Source: Pseudomonas sp.
GTDB lineage: Bacteria; Pseudomonadota; Gammaproteobacteria; Pseudomonadales; Pseudomonadaceae
Length of the DNA stretch: 57,201 nucleotides
NCBI GenBank assembly: GCA_030699825.1
Contig: JAUYKV010000060.1
Location: 1 to 57,201, forward strand
Reading direction: 5' to 3'
Under the pieces are notes generated by a model, which made no database searches, was not told the DNA's origin, and saw only the letters and a program-made list of their open reading frames with translations. This document shows, in pieces, positions 52,846-57,201 of this stretch. Numbering within the stretch: the stretch's first letter is position 1; the number at the start of each line of letters is the position of its first letter. Both the position numbers and the translations under genes were made by a program.

Positions 52846-53349
52846 AGAGGAGCTTTCAGTGTTGCGGTTGCATATATGGCGATACGGTTTGTCTCGCCCA
52901 GCTATTTCATTGGTGAACAGCCACTGTTCAGGTTCTGTTCACCTGTTAAGGCGGCAGGACTTTATCATGGGGGTTGTATGTTTTTTATACAGTTCAGTCA
53001 TAAGAAAAATGCCGTTCTGTGTATCTGCCGGGATGCCCCTGCAGAAGCCCTGATCTAGGGCTTTCCGGCTCTAGGACGGGGGTTGCGCTGAGGCGAGTCG
53101 AGGCGACCAGCGGCGGCTCGACAGGCCGCGTCCAGGCGGCGTTGCATCCCCGTGACACTTACGGCAAAAAGCCATGATTCGCCCAAACCGGCATGGTTCA
53201 TGGGCTGGAGCAAAATTCTCCGCCCGTGCACGGCAATGCCTGTATCAAGCGCGGCACAACTATGGCCCGCAACCGCCCAAATACGCTGCGGTAATTTTTT
53301 TAGCGAGTGGAAATGTGTAAAAAATATATATAAATCATATGCTTGTTGT
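52846..53349. other. Non-coding spacer between protease and paralogue B
   Basis: This is most of the 877-base gap. Its left part must contain the protease promoter (minus strand); CATATATG-like A/T sequence at about 52870-52877 is a candidate -10 region. AAGCCCTGATCTAGGGCTTT at 53045-53064 is a short perfect hairpin without a T-run. The segment at 53290-53349 is A/T-rich (AAAAAATATATATAAATC) and leads into the shared leader block. Two ~100-residue frames near 52,760-53,060 have no ribosome site or recognisable features and are not called. Confidence 0.5.
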
Positions 53350-53398
53350 TATGGCGCGGTAATTGAATGCTTATTGTCGAGGAGATCCGAAGGTCTCC
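53350..53398 (+). promoter_or_regulatory. Shared promoter/leader block before paralogue B
   Basis: TATGGCGCGGTAATTGAATG then CTTA, followed by a GGAGA/TCTCC hairpin (53381-53398), is the counterpart of 47741-47789. The hairpin sequence differs between the copies but pairing is kept in both, which suggests a functional leader structure. As in copy A, an A/T-rich run lies directly upstream and the gene starts about 180 bases downstream. Confidence 0.5.
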
Positions 53399-53579
53399 GG
53401 TTCGGTATCCCTGACAGCTCTGTCGTCGTTCGGAACCGATGCTAAATACACCTTTCGTTGTCGGTGGGCTCGTCATACACGGGGCCCAAGTCAGGCTGGG
53501 AGGCCTGGCTGGCACGCGCTAAAGGTCTCAACGCTTCTTGGCCGCAGGGATCGCCGAGCAAGGGCGAGGGAGCTTGATC

Positions 53580-56570
53580 ATGCATACGCGCAATTTTTTA
53601 CGAACGCTGCCGCGCTACTTGCTGGCGGCGGCACTGGCGGCGGGCGTCGCGACCACGGGGCTGTATGCCGTGGACGGCGACCCGCCAGGACTCTTCGAGC
53701 TGGATGGCAACACAGTGGACGTTGCCGGCGGTGGTGACGACTGGGATGGCCTGCCAGGCAGCTCGATCGCCTTTACCGGCATCCTCGACGACCTGGCGCC
53801 CCTGACCATCTTCACCCAGGGTGGCTCGAAGGACATCAACGATGTCACCGAGTGGCGCTACACCGATGGCAACGTGCCGGACAAGGACGACATCACCAAC
53901 GCCTATGCGGCCGCCTACACGGTGCCGGAAGGCGCGGGCACCGATGTGCATGATGAGGGCGACGTTATCATTTACTTCGGCCTGGATCGCTTCTCCAACA
54001 ATGGCGATGCCTTCGCCGGCTTCTGGTTCTTCCAGGACGCTGTCGGCCTGGGACCGGATAAAAAGTTCATCGGCGAGCACGTCGGCCGTGACGGCGACCA
54101 GCGCGGTGACCTGCTGGTCCTGGTGGAGTATCCCCAGGGCGCCAACGCGGTACCGGAGATCAAGGTCTACGAGTGGGACCCGCTGGACGCGGACAATGAC
54201 AACGTGGCGGACAACCTGGACGAGATCTTCAGCTCGGACGACGCCTTGTGCGACGGCAATGGCGACAAGATCGCCTGCGCCATCACCAACGTCGCCAACC
54301 TGGTGGACGAGCCGGCCTGGGACTACACGCCGAAGAGCGGTCCTGCCACGGACATTCCGAAGGAAAGCTTCTTAGAGGGCGGCATCAACGTGTCGCAGCT
54401 GCTCGGGGGCGATGTGCCCTGCTTCAGCAGCTTCCTCGCCGAGACCCGTTCCTCGCGTTCGGAAACCGCTCAGCTGAAGGACTTCGTGCTGGGTGCCTTC
54501 GACCTCTGCGCCATTGCGGTGACCAAGGAGTGCGCCGCCGAGGTGGATACCTCCGACGGTGGCAACAGCATCCTGGTCAACTTCGACGGTGTGGTGACCA
54601 ACAACGGCGGTCTGACGTTGCATGACGTTACCGTGACCGACGACATGGGCACCCCGGGCGACACCAGCGACGACGCGGTCGTCTTCGGTCCAGCCGACCT
54701 GGCAGCCGGTGAGTCGCAGCCGTATAACGGCAGCTACAGCACCACGGCCATTCCGGCTACCGATACGGTGACCGCCGAAGGCCATCGCAACGGTACCAGC
54801 GTGACGGCTACCGCCGAGGCCAGCTGTTCGCCGGATCTCGAGCCGGCCTTGACGGTGGATAAGGTCTGCACCGCCAATGTCAACGAGGGTGGCACGGGTA
54901 TCGACGTGCTGTTCAACGGTATCGTGAGCAACAGCGGCAATGTGGCACTGGAAGATGTCACCGTGGTGGACGATCAGGGCACCGCCGATCCTGGCGATGA
55001 CGTGACCGTGCTCGGTCCTGTGACCCTCGATGTCGGCGAGTCGATGCCGTACGACGGTGGTTTTAGCGTCAGTGGCACGAACAGCTCGACCGACAATGTC
55101 ACTGCGACTGGTGTCGACGTGCTGAGCGGTTCGCCGGTTGAGGCGAACGCCCAGGCCAGCTGCGCGGCGGATGTACTGCCGGCGATCGCAGTGGACAAGA
55201 TCTGCACCGCGGACGTCAATGCTGGTGGTACCGGTATCGATGTGCAGTTCAGTGGCTCGGTGAGCAACACCGGTAACGTGGTCCTGGAGAACGTTGTTGT
55301 GACGGATGACAGCGGCACCGCCGATCCGGCGGACGATGTCATCGTGCTCGGGCCGATCAGCCTGGCACCCGGGGAGTCGGCGGGATACAACGGCAGCTTC
55401 GGCGCCAGTGGTTCCAGTTCGACCGATACCGTCACCGCAACGGGCAGCGATCTGCTGACCCAGACCCCGGTGGACGCCTCCGCCTCGGCCAGCTGTGCGG
55501 CCGACGTGCAGCCGGCGATCGCCGTGGACAAGATCTGCACTGCGGACATCAATGCTGGTGGTACCGGTATCGATGTGCTGTTCGGCGGTACGGTGAGCAA
55601 CACCGGTAACGTGGCCTTGGAAAATGTCACGGTGGTGGACGACAACGGTACGCCAGCCAATCCTGGCGATGACGTCACCGTGCTCGGCCCAATCAGCCTG
55701 GCTCCTGGGGCATCGGCACCTTATAGCGGTGGATTCGGCGCCAGTGGCTCCAGCTCTACCGATGTGGTGATCGCTTCGGGTACCGATGTGATCAACGGCA
55801 CGCCGGTTCAGGCCGATGCTTCCGCTAGCTGTGCAGCCGATGTATTGCCGGCTATCGATGTCACCAAGCAGTGCATTGATGCCGCGGCCTTCGGCCAGGC
55901 GATCCTGTTCGACGGCACTGTGACCAACACCGGCAACGTGGCGCTGCTCGGCGTCATGGTGGTGGACGACAACGGCACGCCAGCCGATCCTTCGGATGAC
56001 GTGACCTTCCCTCTCGGTGATCTGGCTCCGGGGGCTTCGGCCAACTACAACGGCAGCTACACACCGCTGTTGGCCGGCTTCCACACCAACACCGTGGTCG
56101 CAAGCGCCGGCGATGCCGTGGAAAGCTCGCCGGTCTCGGCAACCGCCGATGCCACCTGTGAAGTGCCACCGCCGCCTCCGGAGTTTGAAGGCTGCACTCC
56201 GGGCTTCTGGAAGAACAGCACCGGCAGTTGGGTAGGCTACAGCTCGGATCAGTTGGTCGGTTCGGTGTTCAGTCTGCCGAATGGCGTGCTGGCTAACCAG
56301 CTGGGTGACGACACCCTGCTCGAAGCGCTGAACTACCCTGGTGGCAATAACCTGCTCGGTGCTGCACAGATCCTGTTGCGCGCCGCAGTGGCCTCGTTGC
56401 TCAACGCCGCCAACCCGGATGTGGAGTTCCCGCGGACCGAGGCCGAGATAATCGCCGACGTCAATGCGGCACTGGCAACCATGGATCGGGCCACCATCCT
56501 GGCACTGGCGTCGGAACTGGATGCCGACAACAATCTGGGGTGCGAGCTGGCGAACGATAACTCGTTCTAA
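53580..56570 (+). CDS. Exported Ig-like repeat protein, paralogue B (996 residues)
   Basis: A signal peptide (MHTRNFLRTLPRYLLAAALA) is cut near LYA to give VDGDPPGLFELDGN, the same mature start as paralogue A. The N-terminal domain (to about 310) shares GGSKDINDV, DKDDITNAYAAAY and GLDRFSNNGDAFAGFWFF. Five repeats of 111-112 residues start at 312, 424, 536, 647 and 759, each opening with x-V-x-K-x-C and closing with A-x-C, so two Cys per repeat. From G871 a separate domain starts GCTPGFWKNSTGSWVGY and runs to the end. Overall acidic. GGGAG precedes ATG 53580. Role unknown; surface or matrix protein secreted by the adjacent system is the working inference. Confidence 0.82.
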   Translation: MHTRNFLRTLPRYLLAAALAAGVATTGLYAVDGDPPGLFELDGNTVDVAGGGDDWDGLPGSSIAFTGILDDLAPLTIFTQGGSKDINDVTEWRYTDGNVPDKDDITNAYAAAYTVPEGAGTDVHDEGDVIIYFGLDRFSNNGDAFAGFWFFQDAVGLGPDKKFIGEHVGRDGDQRGDLLVLVEYPQGANAVPEIKVYEWDPLDADNDNVADNLDEIFSSDDALCDGNGDKIACAITNVANLVDEPAWDYTPKSGPATDIPKESFLEGGINVSQLLGGDVPCFSSFLAETRSSRSETAQLKDFVLGAFDLCAIAVTKECAAEVDTSDGGNSILVNFDGVVTNNGGLTLHDVTVTDDMGTPGDTSDDAVVFGPADLAAGESQPYNGSYSTTAIPATDTVTAEGHRNGTSVTATAEASCSPDLEPALTVDKVCTANVNEGGTGIDVLFNGIVSNSGNVALEDVTVVDDQGTADPGDDVTVLGPVTLDVGESMPYDGGFSVSGTNSSTDNVTATGVDVLSGSPVEANAQASCAADVLPAIAVDKICTADVNAGGTGIDVQFSGSVSNTGNVVLENVVVTDDSGTADPADDVIVLGPISLAPGESAGYNGSFGASGSSSTDTVTATGSDLLTQTPVDASASASCAADVQPAIAVDKICTADINAGGTGIDVLFGGTVSNTGNVALENVTVVDDNGTPANPGDDVTVLGPISLAPGASAPYSGGFGASGSSSTDVVIASGTDVINGTPVQADASASCAADVLPAIDVTKQCIDAAAFGQAILFDGTVTNTGNVALLGVMVVDDNGTPADPSDDVTFPLGDLAPGASANYNGSYTPLLAGFHTNTVVASAGDAVESSPVSATADATCEVPPPPPEFEGCTPGFWKNSTGSWVGYSSDQLVGSVFSLPNGVLANQLGDDTLLEALNYPGGNNLLGAAQILLRAAVASLLNAANPDVEFPRTEAEIIADVNAALATMDRATILALASELDADNNLGCELANDNSF
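54513..56163 (+). repeat. Five tandem ~336-bp coding repeats in paralogue B
   Basis: Unit starts are 54513, 54849, 55185, 55518 and 55854, giving periods of 336, 336, 333 and 336 bases. Units 3 and 4 are the closest at DNA level (for example GTGGACAAGATCTGCAC and AATGCTGGTGGTACCGGTAT occur in both), while units 1 and 5 are more diverged. This suggests recent internal duplication in the middle of the array and a copy number that could vary between strains. Confidence 0.85.
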
Positions 56571-56620
56571 GGGGGAAAACGTCCGGCGTCAGGGATGACG
56601 CCAGGCGGGGGATAACAACG

Positions 56621-56650
56621 AAGCGCAGGGCTTAGCCCCTGCGCTTTTTT
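56621..56650 (+). terminator. Rho-independent terminator after paralogue B
   Basis: AGCGCAGGG and CCCTGCGCT form a perfect stem with a short loop, followed by TTTTTTG. It lies about 50 bases after the stop codon. A smaller GGCGTC/GACGCC hairpin lies just before it. This is the clearest terminator in the accessory part. Confidence 0.9.
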
Positions 56651-56689
56651 GTTCGGTGTTTTTCGCTTACAGGAAACGCCACGTCGCTC

Positions 56690-56830
56690 TGGTGGGAGGG
56701 GGCTTGGCCGCGACTGCTGCGCTGCTTGGGCGGCCCTGTCGCGGATAAATCCGCTCCTGCATGGGTGGCCCGGTCGAGGGAGTCGGTGCGGAGCAGAGCT
56801 TTTGTAGGAGCGGCCTTGGCCGCGAAGCCG
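56690..56830. repeat. REP-like repeats after the terminator
   Basis: GGTGGGAGGGGGCTTGGCCG, TCGCGGATAAATCCGCTCCT and GTAGGAGCGGCCTTGGCCGC are typical Pseudomonas REP-type units in tandem or opposed order. The last one resembles the REP at 2342. No gene is seen between here and 57,007; frames through this region lack ribosome sites and known motifs. Confidence 0.6.
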
Positions 56831-57007
56831 AGCCGGAGAACGCAGCCGCTCTCGCAGGAAGGACTCTGTGTTGCTCTTGTGGGGTGTGTCACGAACGCAG
56901 GCGTGAGCCTGCGATGCTGTATCAAAGATGGGAGTTGGCCTCCCGGAGTCTGCTTGCAGGAACTGGCTTCAAACCGCCCGGTGCTGCTGCGTCCAAAAGG
57001 CGTGGTG

Positions 57008-57201
57008 GTGAGCGACCGTTGGAAAAGGCGCTGATTAACAGCGTCAGGTACGTATTGAGAAGATGAGCGAAAGCAAACCGTTCGATGACGCATCGTTAAG
57101 CAATCAAGTGCTGTCAAAACTGAGGTCGCCCACTAGCCTCAGGACCAGTCTGGAGGATACCTGTCTACCGTCCAGATGGCAGCCGGTGTATAGGCGGCAT
57201 G
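57008..57201 (+). other. Possible 5' end of a group II intron (cut by window edge)
   Basis: From GTGAGCGACCGTTGG the sequence looks like structured non-coding RNA: GTTGGAAAAGGCGCTGATTA, GAAGATGAGCGAAAGC, CGATGACGCATCG and CAGTCTGGAGGATACCTG contain many short complementary segments. The opening is close to the GTGYG start of bacterial group II introns. The diagnostic parts (reverse transcriptase gene, domain V) would lie beyond the window. This is recognition by general appearance only. Confidence 0.35.

Noticed and set aside
52756..53058. Two overlapping ~90-100-codon frames in the spacer before paralogue B
   Set aside because: No ribosome site or conserved motif, and they overlap the riboswitch and the region that must contain the protease promoter.
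53101..53290. Second riboswitch considered upstream of paralogue B (ACGGCAAAAAGCC, CGCCCAAACCGG)
   Set aside because: The GACGCAAAG core and a closing helix are missing; the order of elements does not match the c-di-GMP-I aptamer.
54372..56084. 570-codon minus-strand frame opposite paralogue B
   Set aside because: It exists only because the repeat units are G/C-rich and periodic; it has no signal, motifs or ribosome site and reads as His/Arg-rich low-complexity sequence.
54513..56163. Regularly spaced repeats considered as a CRISPR-like array
   Set aside because: The period is about 336 bases and the units are coding Ig-like domains; there are no short identical repeats with unique spacers.

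Overview
The window looks like a chromosomal segment of a Pseudomonas species. It is G/C-rich, the gene order glyQ-tag-htrB-pilZ ... trkA-rsmB-fmt-def-tsaP-dprA-tsaC-qor-hemF-aroE ... betC ... trpA-trpB-trpI-dodecin matches, from memory, the origin-proximal block of Pseudomonas aeruginosa (about PA0009 to PA0038), and the gaps carry Pseudomonas-type palindromic repeats. No RNA genes and no CRISPR array were seen.

Bases 1-13,700 are conserved housekeeping genes: the glyQ start (minus strand, cut by the window edge), a DNA glycosylase, a lipid A acyltransferase, a PilZ protein, potassium uptake (trkA), rRNA methylation (rsmB), the formyl-Met cycle (fmt, def), a type IV pilus secretin partner (tsaP), dprA, tsaC, a quinone reductase, hemF and aroE. 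Bases 13,700-20,500 form a choline-sulfate block: a SulP transporter, a radical-SAM sulfatase maturase, a choline-binding protein and choline sulfatase, with a divergent LysR regulator. Bases 20,600-31,500 hold pbpG, trpBA with divergent trpI, a dodecin, an LLM-class oxidoreductase, an OsmC protein, lipoproteins, a HAD phosphatase, a broken IS630-type transposase and a hexose-6-phosphate mutarotase.

Bases 31,500-56,600 are the accessory part. A MacAB-like exporter (adaptor, ATPase, two permeases) precedes an 11-gene type II secretion system in the order E-F-G-H-I-J-K-L-M-N-D, the order I recall for Xanthomonas Xps rather than for Pseudomonas Xcp or Hxc. Its secretin has a lipobox. Downstream lie two paralogous exported proteins (773 and 996 residues) with a shared N-terminal domain and Ig-like repeats. 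Between them, on the opposite strand, is a secreted metzincin protease preceded by what reads as a cyclic-di-GMP-I riboswitch. The two paralogues share a promoter/leader block. The simplest reading is a dedicated secretion route with its own neighbouring cargo, one part of which senses c-di-GMP. The cargo assignment is inference.

Small non-autonomous mobile elements are active here. One family (GGCTATGT termini, 8-bp target duplications, 183-187 bp) has two full copies, one of which splits the IS630 gene. Another family sits between dprA and tsaC and also inside gspH, where it lengthens the prepilin leader to 97 residues without breaking the frame. The window ends in a possible group II intron 5' end.
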